Below the pieces are notes generated by a model. It did not search any database and had not been told where the DNA came from. It saw nothing but the letters and a program-made list of their open reading frames with translations. Positions 12,601-37,140 of a stretch of DNA of 64,000 nt are shown piece by piece. This DNA comes from Apostichopus japonicus. Taxonomy: Eukaryota > Echinodermata > Holothuroidea > Aspidochirotida > Stichopodidae. A program made the translations under genes and the position numbers. The stretch lies in contig NC_092573.1 in assembly GCF_037975245.1 (NCBI RefSeq), positions 924,001 through 988,000 of the forward strand. The letters run 5' to 3'. How positions within the stretch are numbered: position 1 is the stretch's first letter; the number at the start of each line of letters is the position of its first letter.

Positions 12601-15600
12601 TTTGGAATTCTATGTGCACTAAGTAATGTACAATGAATTGCATTTGTCAAAGAAATGGAGGTGGCTACCGACATCTACAGTATTATAAGTAATATATACA
12701 GTATGTACGTACTATACAGACTATTTTATCATGTAGTGAAATAGGCATATACTATAGTTAGTACATCAAGCTAATGTATGTCCTATAATTAGTGTAATAC
12801 TATATAGGGCAGCATGCATGGCAACCAAAACAGGGCTCTGACACTGACAGAAAGACAGGAACAATTGACAAAAACAAGCAAAATAGTTTTTGTTCTTACA
12901 GTACTTCATAAAGCATAGCTACTATAACAGAACCTATCATATTAGAAGTGTTCAATTATCACTATTAATCAAAAATCAAATTTCTGATCGGAAGCTAGGA
13001 GCTTAACATAGTGCCTAAATACACTAAACTATTACAAAATCCAAATCCTCACATGACCTATAAATAACAAACTACCCAGCTTCAGTGTCAAGCCCAAATC
13101 TGGCCCAACATCCTACCTGAAGTCAAAGTCCTACTTGAAATTGTACCTTACCCGAAGCTAAATAAAAAATGGACCTTCAGAAATCTTATCATGATTCAAA
13201 CTATGCCAAACCTGAGTCCACATTCTATCAGAAAAGGATCTCTACCTGAACCTATGATATCAACTGAACCTTCACCACCCTGAAACTAAACCACCCCACA
13301 CCTACACCACCAGAACCTTCACCACCCTCATTAACCTACACCACCCTGAACCTCAACCACCCTGAACCTCAACACCCGAACCTATGCCTCCCCAAACCTA
13401 CACCACCGAACCTTCACCACCCCAAACCTTCACTACCCAAAACCTTCACCACCTGAACCTTCACCACCCTCCTGAACCTACACCACCCTGAACCTCAACA
13501 CCCTGTACCTACACCACCCGAACCTATGCCTCCCCAAACCTACACCACCCCAACCCTGCACCACCCGAATCTCCGCCACCTATCACTCGAACTTATCAAC
13601 AACCAAGCCCCTGAACTGAATTTATAGGAACCTATTACTATACCACTCCTAGGCCTAGGCCCTACCTGGATCAATGTTTAGCTACTGTATACCAGACACC
13701 ATGCCTGGCCTGTTTTTTTTAGCCATCCAATGTTTTTCGATTCACTTCACTACACAAGATATTTTTTTAACATTTCAAGACAATTTCAGATGCTGATTTT
13801 CATCAAAAGCATCACATTGTGTCGGTTTGATTTAAACTGCCCTTTGTGTACTAACTTGAAATCATTTGAGAATTATATTATATTATACTTGATATGCATT
13901 ATCTTCTACATGACCCATAAGCAAATGAATTTCTTTAGCATAATTTATTCATTTCTTAGAACAAATTGTGATGGTTTGGTGTAAATGCCCTTCGTGTTCA
14001 AACTTGAAATCATTTGGGAATTATCCACAATAGTGATTCAAATGAATTGCTTTAGGATAAATTTATTAATATGACATGTTCAACCATAGTGCTGTTTGGC
14101 AAGGGTGGAGGCGTGGGGGGAGGGGGGAGGATGGAGGGGGTGTAGCCATGACTCAAGCAGGGTAGATAGTGCAATTAGCACCAACATGCTAGATATTGTA
14201 CATTTGCTTTGAATACATACATACCATAGTACAAAGTGTCAACATGTATCCCATGCATTAGGTACACTGAAATCATATCTCTTTGTTATAAGAGCATTTT
14301 GTATAATTTATTTGTATTTTTCTTTCATTAAAAATTCTAAATGATTACAATAGTACTTTATTAAATACAATATCCGATTGAAGATGTATTTAAATGGCAC
14401 TATCTATACCCTAGTAACAACAGCTTTGGCGACGCATGTACAAAACATTAATAACAAGAACGTCAAACACAACTAACTGAAAGCGGAACAAAACAGAAAA
14501 AAAATAGATTAGGGAGAAGGATGATGAGGTTAAACATGAAGGCCAAACCTTCTACTGGTAGGCATCTTGGCATCACCAGGCCAACTCGGTGTTCTGTTCT
14601 TAGCTGGAGATGACAAAGACTTCCTCACCTCCCAAACCAGAGATGTTGGTCTAAAGAGAGTTGTTAGTGGTTAAAACAGAACAGAAACACACAAAGAAGA
14701 AAAAAAAAAGTAAAGAAGAAGAAATGACAAGAAAGTGTTGAAATCATTAAAGAAATAGCAGCTAACTGAACAAAGTACAGTTCTATCTACATTGTGCAAA
14801 ATTGAATACGCATGATCTTCAACTAACTCCGTCAACAAAATTATCAAAATTTTTCAAAATGAACAAAAAGCTTTAAATTCTAAAACTGAATCTCCTAAGT
14901 ACCACATGTTACTGTCTACCTACTAATAGCAAAATTAGATATGGTAGCATTATGCATGAACTTCAAACTAGCTTCCAGAACTACTCAAGTGTTTACAATA
15001 TCGATTGGATGCAAAGTTCAACCTGTTTGATTCAAACTAGCATCCAGAACTACTCAATTGTTAAATAACAGCGACTGTATGCAACATTTAACCAGTTTGC
15101 CATGGCATCTAACCAAAGTCCAATATTCCCTTTATTTTTTATGAATACTGTAACTAATCTATGCCCCTCCCCCCCCTCCCTCTTCCCCTTCCCGCCCACT
15201 CTTCAGTGAAAGTGTGTCTTACTGCTTGATCACATAATATGCTTGATAACAAGTCCAGTTTTCTCCAAAGCAACTTTTTATACCAATATGCATAGCAAAT
15301 GGAAAATGTCAACATCAATCGCACTGAGATTATTTTGCATGTAAATTCAGAACACTGCTAGACTTTGATGCACTAGAGAGACACTCACTTGATCAGATAC
15401 ACAAACATACACTAATGCTAACAAGGGAACATCCAATGAAACACGTAACAGTGACAGAGTAGTAATCAAAGGTTTTCTTTTTATATGCTGTTGTCAAATC
15501 TATGTGATGTATTTGATTGCTAGAAAATGTGACTATGAATTAACATACTTTTCTTCATCTTTAAAAGACTTTGCCTGATATTCTTTGCCAATTTTTCTTT

Positions 15601-17403
15601 TTTCTATTTTCTTCTTTTTCCCTTTTTTTTGTCAATCTTAACATTACAGTAAAACCAAGTTAAAATATTGTTAAAAACAAAAGCTAAACACAACAAGGGC
15701 CACAAATCATTTTCTGATTACATGTTTATTATTTATCATATGTACATGTGAGTCAGAACTGAAAGAGAGAAAGCTCACTTTAAAGTTTAAAGTGAATTTT
15801 CTTTGAAGTACAAACTATTAAAGAAAACTTATAAAAGTAATATTTTTACTAAAAATTCCTCCACAGCAAAACAAGTTAGGCCATGCAAAGAAAAACACAG
15901 CAATGTGCAAGCAGCATGCTATAACTGTACTCAGTCTAATCTGAGAACATGCAACAATGCAAAGGAACACAGCAAGCAGTGACCGAGGTCTAACATACTT
16001 GTTATTCTCGTCAGCATTCTCAAAATCTTTCTGGACGTTGATCCTCTTAATCAGAGCATCAAAATCTTGTGTTGCACTTTTTAATATCATAATCACTTCC
16101 TGTAACAGAAGAGATCAAGAAAGAGAAAGTTGAATATAAAATTATGTCTTGAACAAAAGGAGAAATATTAAATAAGTCAATCGTTCTATGATGAAGATTA
16201 TCAAACTTGTTTAAGATGAGGGCGGTTTATACCCTGAAATCCTACTGGAGTTAGAAATCAGTTTACAATGCATGCATATTCTTATTTTTCAAACATGAAT
16301 ATTCAAGATATGGCTTGTAATCCTGAGGTCGAATGTACAAGTATTACTCTATAGCCTAGTTATATGCCCGCCTGGGAATTGTTAAAAGTCAAGGAACTAA
16401 AGAAAGTTTTTACAATCTAAATTCTTTCCAATGCATAAAAATAAAGAGATATCTGTTCATGGCTTTTATCCTTATGCAGAGAGAAACCCTCACCTTGCAT
16501 TCTACGATGCTCTCGTCGACTTCACACGTCTGGTAAATTTCATCCACAGCTCTTTGTAAATTGTCAAAGAGGAATGCCCAATATCTTGCTCTCATATCCA
16601 CTTTCGTCATTCTTTGTTTCTCTGACCCACTGCTGCTCTTGTCCCCAGCACGACTCTCTCCACTGGATGAGCTTTTGTTGTCCGATGAAGACATCAGCTT
16701 CTTTGGCGATTTGGGAACTTCTGATTTGCTCAGTGTGTGAGGTCTGTTCTTCCTCTTGGGTCTCACTTGATGACCTTGTGATCAAATCCAAAGACATTGT
16801 GTCTCATTAAGTGAACAATAAAGCATCATCTTCATTGAAAACAATGCAGTACTGACATATTAAGGAATCTGAATAGCAAGGGTGCTGGTTACATGGTGTG
16901 GTAGAAGTGTAAAAGTTTAGATGTTAATATGAGGAATTTTACCTTGCCTATGGCCATCACTGTCATCGCTGTCTTCTACGGGAACATTCCAAGTTATCAG
17001 ATTGCGGGCCATACGTCCCTCTTCCTTTACTATGGACCTGACATTATCAAAGCTTGATGTACGTTGGTAATTCTATAAGAGAGAGATGCGAATTAGATGA
17101 TATTTTAACTTTATTTATAACTTTATTCAAATCACTTTACACATCTTAGACCTGTAACAATACAGCGGTAGGTTCTTATTGTCTTTTATGAAAATAATGA
17201 AGGCAACAATGTACAAAGTCTAAAACCAAATCATCACTACACATATACTCTCTACGAACCTTTCCCTTTTGGCGATGGCCACCACCACTGCCATCAGAAC
17301 GCTTCCCTTCCGATCCATTGGAAGCACCACTTGAGCGTCCTTTATTTCCAGAGTTTGACCGCCGGCGTGAGGACGACTCACTCATGCTGAAATTCTCTTT
17401 ACC
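668..17403 (-). CDS. SCAPER: SCAPER (S-phase cyclin A-associated protein in the ER), 5' part, 19 coding exons
   Basis: Human SCAPER binds cyclin A/CDK2, is ER-associated, and has been linked to cilia and tubulin mRNA autoregulation. Coding exons in gene order: 17385-17260, 17072-16943, 16774-16494, 16099-15999, 14650-14549, 12351-12211, 11685-11483, 10786-10508, 9714-9611, 8992-8753, 8338-8160, 7596-7485, 7305-7165, 6505-6350, 5613-5471, 2459-2378, 2237-2082, 1588-1487, 864-668. All phases agree, giving about 991 residues so far. Diagnostic segments: YQRTSSFDNVRSIV (exon 2); RARYWAFLFDNLQRAVDE (residues about 147-164); PSWADRVK (exon 7); EEGWETVHRGKP (exon 8); HMHEKLSSPSRKR (exon 11); KKAQEEEAK-ANEIAFINSLEA (exons 13-14); and a C2H2 finger (residues 886-908). 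Residues about 630-840 are a Lys/Glu/Arg-rich coiled coil, and exons 9-10 are acidic. The chosen start lies 18 nt inside an exon whose acceptor ends at 17404, so an untranslated exon lies upstream. The exon 1 donor (GTTCGT) is weak and is the least certain junction. Confidence 0.95.
2082..2237 (-). CDS. SCAPER: SCAPER exon 17: end of coiled coil and first half of the zinc finger
   Basis: The exon has an acceptor at 2238-2239, a GTAAGT donor at 2081-2076, 156 nt, phase 0 at both ends. It encodes a basic/acidic helix beginning HDETRRRHSQLMEQ and ends FCSLCNVL. The two Cys (residues 886 and 889 of the model) complete a finger with His902 and His908 in the next exon (1588-1487: VYLLSHLRGRKH). The spacing is C-x2-C-x12-H-x5-H, as in U1/matrin-type fingers. 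Human SCAPER has the same finger. The finger is therefore split by an intron of about 490 bp. Confidence 0.93.
3049..3611. mobile_element. hAT-like MITE with 8-bp target-site duplication
   Basis: The left end TAGGGATGCACCGGA is repeated as an exact inverted copy at the right end (15 bp). The 563-bp element is flanked by the direct repeat AAATAAAA at 3041-3048 and 3612-3619, an 8-bp target-site duplication typical of hAT transposons. The right half contains clustered CCGGCCGGAT motifs, a subterminal repeat pattern common in hAT elements. There is no transposase ORF, so it is non-autonomous. Confidence 0.85.
4342..4510. repeat. 45-bp minisatellite, about four copies
   Basis: The unit begins CAATCTGCTACAAACCAGA and contains GGAGGCGGGGCTTGAGTC. 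Copies are nearly identical and the last is partial. Because 45 is a multiple of three, both strands carry open repeat-encoded ORFs (15-residue periods). These are artefacts of the repeat. Confidence 0.9.
4990..5158. repeat. 31-bp minisatellite, about five copies
   Basis: The unit is approximately CCCAATCTACTACCATACAG plus ATGTGCCTAGG. Copies differ by a few substitutions and the fifth carries a small insertion (GCTAG). It lies in a SCAPER intron. Confidence 0.85.
9884..10015. repeat. Two-copy tandem duplication of about 68 bp
   Basis: The segment with TATAAATATTCAAGAGGA, then AATTGGTAACATT and TTGAATCAAACA, occurs twice in a row with substitutions. It lies in the SCAPER intron between exons 8 and 9. 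The rest of that intron is plain AT-rich DNA. Confidence 0.8.
12211..12351 (-). CDS. SCAPER: SCAPER exon 6: duplicated 'WEVRKS' exon, copy B (orthologous copy)
   Basis: The exon is 141 nt, phase 2 in and phase 2 out, with an acceptor at 12352-12353 and a GTCGGT donor. It encodes PRSLAWEVRKSSPHRL, a Ser/Thr/Pro-rich linker, then SRSLNFSGQDKS. Both ends match the human segment just before SWADKV, so this is the copy most directly comparable to the vertebrate exon. It joins exon 7 (11685-11483) by splitting a Ser codon. Exon 5 can join exon 7 by the same split codon. Confidence 0.85.
13260..13600. repeat. Degenerate CCTACACCACC-type minisatellite
   Basis: Short degenerate units such as CCTACACCACC, CCTTCACCACC and CCTCAACACCCT with GAA spacers run for about 340 bp, strongly C-rich and G-poor on the plus strand. 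It lies in the 2.2-kb intron between the two WEVRKS exons of SCAPER. No frame is open across it. Confidence 0.8.
13808..14090. repeat. Diverged tandem duplication with a 148-bp period
   Basis: The block containing AACTTGAAATCATTTG (from 13853) recurs near 14001. The flanking TTGTG...GGTTTG and CAAATGAATT...CTTTAG...ATTTATT segments also repeat in order. It lies between the two WEVRKS exons of SCAPER. Confidence 0.7.
14549..14650 (-). CDS. SCAPER: SCAPER exon 5: duplicated 'WEVRKS' exon, copy A
   Basis: The exon is 102 nt, entered and left in phase 2, with an acceptor after a pyrimidine-rich tract at 14651-14652. It encodes PTSLVWEVRKSLSSPAK and ends MPTSR. The next exon (12351-12211) opens with the near-identical PRSLAWEVRKSSP and later carries SRSLNFSG, which matches the single human exon (PTSLAWEVKK...RRSLNFGG). 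This exon therefore looks like the extra copy. Because its length is a multiple of three and its phases equal those of its partner, it can be included, skipped or swapped without a frameshift. The donor is GTTTGG, weaker than consensus, which fits regulated use. Confidence 0.75.
14965..15105. repeat. Two-copy tandem duplication of about 68 bp
   Basis: TTCAAACTAGCATCCAGAAC followed by TACTCAA, then a GATTG-GATGCAA block and AACCTGTTTG, appears twice with substitutions. It lies in the SCAPER intron between exons 4 and 5. Confidence 0.7.
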
Positions 17404-20400
17404 CTGCAGATGAGGGAAAACATGGATGGGTTTATGAACACTTTGATGCATTTCTTTGCACCCAAAATTAACCGAATCACAAGATGAAAATATCTTAGGT
17501 AAAATATAGTTTTTAATGTTAATTAGGTTAGATCTACAAACATCGAGTAACGTGCTATGATGTTGCTGCAATCTTACACCATGCATTATTTTATTTTTGT
17601 CCGGGTAATTTTTTGAGGTACTAACCATGCAAAAATGGATATATATATACACTCCTTTCATTAGTGCTGGGAAAAATTACTTGAGCTGGGGATTGGGCTA
17701 TTGACATAAGTTGATAAGTATTAATGTTAAATATGGTACAAGGCCTATTATTTAAGGTAATTTTTGTATTCCCTTAATTCCCATAGTACTGTGTCACACA
17801 TATGTAGCTGCACTGATATACAGTATGTAAAATTGCAACTACTTTCAAATGCAATATTTATCTACACAGCTTGGATGAGAATGACTAAAATGGGAAATAT
17901 GGAAGCAACACAGAATGATATGTCATACCTTACTCCTTAGAGCAATAGGCAATGTGCTATCTTTGTGAACTTGTTTGCCAAGCTTAAGCACATTTTGAAC
18001 TAAGACCCTTCAGGAATAACTGTCATTAGGCCTACATATATGACAGGAACTGATGAAAGTGTTCATCATAATAGGTCTAACTGCAGTATCAAACAAGGCC
18101 TAGGCTAGAATTAAAGCCAAAATGTGAGAGATAATCATTGCTGTTACCCGTTACTAGCTTAAAAGATCATAGACCTAAGTGCTTTACTTCTAGCAACAAA
18201 TCGTTACTGTATGCAATCTAGTCTAGGGCCTAATTGTGGTCCACAGACTAGCCAATGGTAAGAAGGCCCTACTGTCACACTCAGAGTGACTGTAGTGTTA
18301 GTTTTAACCTAACATTGGACAGTGACTAAATTGTATTGTCAGTAACTAGGATTAGCCTACTGTAAGTTGTTTGTACCATATTTATAATTATATTGACAAG
18401 TGGAGTAATGTATAGGCCTAGCCTAGGCTCATTTGAGTTGACAAGCAATACAAATAATCATTGTTCAAAAAAACGTCTTTAAGGGCTTATGTGCTACAAT
18501 ATTATTTCCATTACTGTGAGTTTGAAAAGCTAAGTAACATTAACACTGGTAAATTTACCCGTATTCTGTAACGTTAGGCTGGGTTCGTGTATATACGTAC
18601 AGTTACTTTGTTAGTCCTAATGTTAACTTACAACATAACTGTTACTGTGTTAGACTGAATTACGAACCTAATTTCGAAGACGAAGTAGCGTAATACTTAC
18701 GGATTTTAGTCTAGCCTAGTACGAAGATAAATTATCCAGATTGTCCCTACCGAATCAATATAACTGTTGCTAATCTGGATTACAATTTTTGGTCATCGGT
18801 AAGTTGCAACCGTACAATTGCGGACCAAATTACGAAGCTCACCGTGTTTATAATCAGACGGATTGTTGGATTAAGCAAAATACCACAAATTGCAGTGTTT
18901 TGTTCCCGGGCACTACATTGGACAATATTCACAGTCCTGCAGTCAATACGCCAATCAGATTAGTCGACACAATACAATATATAATTCATTTGGGTCTACA
19001 GGTACACTACAAGACCCCATCGTTTCATGTTTCCTTAATCATTAGGTGAAATTGATTTTATCATTTTACACCTCGAAAAGTCCTTACTTCACAAAAAAGA
19101 TGAGGTTTCATCATAGTTACTTTATCTTTAGCATATTTGTTTAAATTTGGGCGGCTGTTATTTAAATTGCAGTCAACCTGCCTAATAATAATTATACAGT
19201 AATGTACGTGCCTGTAGTCCTTGTAATCAAACACTTGGTCTCCAATCGGCAGGCAGGCCCTTAGCCAGTGGCGGAGCGTCCATACAGTCAGGGGGGCAGA
19301 TGCCCCCCTGCTAAGGGCAGTGGCGGAGCTAGGGGTATTGGTCAAGGGGGCGAGAATGGTCTGTAGGGGCGCTTCCGACACTATCTAAGCGGAGCGCCAC
19401 CATGGGTTGGCGCGGAGCGTACCAAAATTTTTGAGTAAAGATACTCCCTAGATCGCCGGAAATGACCCTTTCCGGGCCTTGCTAATTTGCAGATAAACGA
19501 AGAATAAATAGGTGTCATCGCCCAAAAAATGTGACAAATGTCAATAGGTAGATGAGAGCGCAATAGAAAAGTCAATAATCGCGAATAAGTAAAAAGTGGT
19601 AAAAAGCTGAAAAGGGCGCCAGCAGTCCATTTGAGTCTGTCAGGGGGGCATCCGCCCCCCCCCCCCTGACTGTATGGTCGCTCCGCCACTGGTCGTGGCG
19701 ACGGATGCGGGAAAATGTTACGGTGCTGATACCTTCTTTTGACTTTTTTGACGGCGAAGTTCAAATGGCGGTGGTTTGGGGTGAGAGGGGAGGGTGGAAA
19801 TCTCACTATCCCCTCCCTGAATACGCATCTTATACCTTCGTGGACTATCATCCATGTATATTATATTGCCGTGACGAAGAAGGGTACCCATGATGGATTC
19901 TTCGCGAATTCCTGCTTGTACATACATATATACTTACATACAGAGTAGTTGCTGTCTATACAGTCTTAGCAGACTCAAGGGATAGCAATCTGGCTAGCTG
20001 TACTACAGAAATTCTGCTGATTTCCCAGGGAACTGCGTGCTTTTTGTGTACGTACTGGGGACTGGTAGACTCAGTGAAAACAAGGGCTAAGTTTGATCTG
20101 ATGTTTGTCCTTAATTACGTTAATACCATTTACTAACAGTCAGGGAGCACATATATTGCATAATATCGTCAAGTTTGATACCTTCTGCATTCGAAACTGA
20201 AGTTTGTAAACTGTACCGTTTAATGTGACTGCATCTCTGTAGGGTGCCATGCAATTTACCAGTGACACTGACAGCAACTTTTCACGGCCAATGATCACCT
20301 GATACTGTGTAATGCGTTAGGCCTGTTCACTATTGGCTTGTCAGAGAATATCGCCGTTTCTTAGTGTAACCGTTATTGTAGCTAGCAAAGGCTTTGGGAC

Positions 20401-20441
20401 TAGGCTGGTACAACTACATCATCAATTGAGACAAGTAGATT
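17404..20441. promoter_or_regulatory. Divergent intergenic region (SCAPER and TM6SF promoters, no coding sequence seen)
   Basis: SCAPER runs left from here and the TM6SF gene runs right, so both promoters must lie in this 3-kb interval or just inside it. An acceptor immediately 5' of the SCAPER start exon (17404-17409, CTGCAG) implies an upstream noncoding exon. Minus-strand GTAAGT donors at about 18695-18700 and 18626-18631 are candidates for its end. The only other structure is the TIR element at 19265-19692. ORFs at 19381-19948 are frames of that element and its flank. Transcription start sites cannot be fixed from sequence alone. Confidence 0.6.
19265..19692. mobile_element. Non-autonomous TIR element (CAGTGGCGGAGC type)
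   Basis: The left end CCAGTGGCGGAGCGTCCATA with CAGTCAGGGGGGCA is matched by an inverted copy at the right end (TGACTGTATGGTCGCTCCGCCACTGG, given here in two pieces: TGACTGTATGGTCG and CTCCGCCACTGG). A second CAGTGGCGGAGC start lies inside at about 19318, so this may be two nested copies. I see no convincing target-site duplication around the outer ends. No transposase is encoded. Confidence 0.7.
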
Positions 20442-34956
<14,515 letters not shown>

Positions 34957-36058
34957 TGAAGGAGAAGAGAGGGAGGAATCAGTAAAAATATGAAGGAATT
35001 GGTATCGTTCATTAGGGATGAAGTTCAATTCTGAAATGAATTTCAGTTTGTTTCATGTCATTGCACTCATGCATTAATAACCAAGCATTAATTTTTGATC
35101 CGGAGAGTTGGAAAAAAGTTTTGTAACGGCAGGCGTGATTTTGTTGAAAGAAGAGAAAGAAAGCCGGTGTGCATTTTAATATCAGAAGATTCGTGAAATA
35201 TGATTACGATCATTTTCTTTGTGCATCGTTGGGTTTTGACTAGGGAACAGGTGCTTACTAGAATATGTCTGCAGTTGTATTGTGTCTTTGAGTGGTCCCA
35301 TGGGGAAATGAAATGAGGATATGTTATGTTACGTTACATTACATTACATTACTTTCTGTAAAGTCTTGTCAGCGATAGCACATCCTTGCTGAATGTGTCT
35401 GTAGAAAGTAAGAGTATAATTTTGATAATTGTTATACAAATAGCTGTTTGAAAATGAGATAGGGCAGAGGTTGCCATAGAGAGTGTCAGTTGCCAGAAAC
35501 CACATTGCACTCTTGGTTTTCAATGTCAATACATTATTCCCTCGGAGAAATATGTCTCAGTCGTCATACAGAAATTGTATGGACAATTTCTCTGAATGTT
35601 AGATTCAGGCACCGTAGTATCCATAGAATGGAATATTGCCAGTATTAAATTCTGGTCATGCCACTCATTGAAATCAGTTTTGTGAAATTATAACAGTGCC
35701 TGATATATAATGGGTTTTCTGTTTCATTTGCATTGTAAAATAATTATCATAGCCAGAGCAGTATTATTTACAGGTAGACAATTTTACCTAATCATATAAG
35801 TTCATTTTTTTTTAATTCATGTCTGTCATTAGAATACATGGATTAAATGAAATTTTCTTCAGGAAAACAAACATTTTGTCCAAATGGGTACTGTATGCCA
35901 TTTCTATAGAAATGAGTTAAAAAGGACCAAATTAAGTACTATTTGTAGTGTTCACATGTTGTTTGAAGGGGCCACAATTTTGCAGCTTAGATAGAGGTGA
36001 TTGTTGGATGTGATTAGTGAAGAATGTAGATAAGGTCATTTGAAATCTTATTCTGAGA

Positions 36059-36064
36059 AATAAA
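36059..36064 (+). terminator. Possible polyadenylation signal for TM6SF
   Basis: AATAAA lies about 1.1 kb after the stop codon. Other weaker hexamers occur nearby, so the real 3' end is uncertain. Confidence 0.3.
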
Positions 36065-36884
36065 TCAAGTAATTTTATGTAATAGTACAGCATATAAAAA
36101 TGTGGATTAGTTAAACCAACTATAAGAATCTTTTACCAAAGACAGTCTTATTTATGTTTTTAGCTTTCATGTAATGGAAATTTATCAGTTTTCAGTTTTT
36201 TTATTAATGGAGCCACAAGAAATGAATGATTGACTCCCTCTGTTTACTTTTTGTATCTCTTTGTTTGTGTGTGCTAGTAACCTCGATGATCAGTAAACAA
36301 TTTTGAAAAATTTAAGTTGGTAGAAAAAACTAAGACAAAATAAAAAAAAAAAATACTACAATTCTGTAATGATCAACTATAAAGCATGCCTGACAACTTT
36401 GTATTCAACTTATTTTAATTTGTAGCTAGTATGTTTTCTCTTGGACTTTTGTTACTTGTGTTGGTTACTTCAGGGAGAGGGATCATTGTATTGCAAAACG
36501 TGGTCTCTGACTTTTCCAATAGGGTAATTTATTTGCACGCTGCTTTTATTCAAACTGTTCTAGTGGATCAAACAGCAGAGTAAACCATAATTGATTACCT
36601 GCAGTGATGCATTGTTACTAAATTGATGTTGTATTTTCAGTTTGGTATTAACATGTCATTTATCTGCTCAGTACTAGGTAATATCTCACCATGTATGTGA
36701 AACAATAATTATCAAGCTATATTAGTAAGTAATAGATTAGTAATGCCAGTGCCTACCTTCATTTCTTTACCTACATATTAAGTTAAACACTTTGCACTCA
36801 GTAACTTTCTATTATAAAGTGGAATCACATGTACATATTACACTTTTGTATTGTATTGTATTGGCAATGGGTTATAAACCAAAT

Positions 36885-37140
36885 GTTCTTCAAACTTTTT
36901 TACCTATAGTGATCACTTCAAATATTGGTAATACACCAGCAAGCTTCATCAATGTTTATTATCAGCAGTATCACTACGGCACTGATTTATCAACCGAACG
37001 TTCTTCAAACTTTGTTACCTATGGTGTTCACTTCAAATATTGGTAATACACCAGCAAGCTTCATCAAACTTTGTTACCTATAGTGATCAGTTCAGTTACT
37101 GTTTATACTTCAGCAATCTTTACCAAAGTTTGTTACCTAT
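36885..37140. repeat. Imperfect tandem repeat, two to three units
   Basis: GTTCTTCAAACTTTTTTACC, then TATAGTGATCACTTCAAATA and TTGGTAATACACCAGCAAGC, recurs about 120 bp later with substitutions, followed by a shorter third copy. It lies in intergenic DNA. Confidence 0.75.

Noticed and set aside
15560-15590. Possible tiny SCAPER exon (GCAAAGTCTTTTAAAGATG...) with GTATGT donor on the minus strand
   Set aside because: Its phases do not connect exon 4 to exon 5 in frame, and the human protein has no extra segment there.
19381-19948. ORFs of 62-156 codons on both strands near the TM6SF promoter
   Set aside because: They overlap each other on both strands, fall partly in a TIR element, and show no protein family resemblance.
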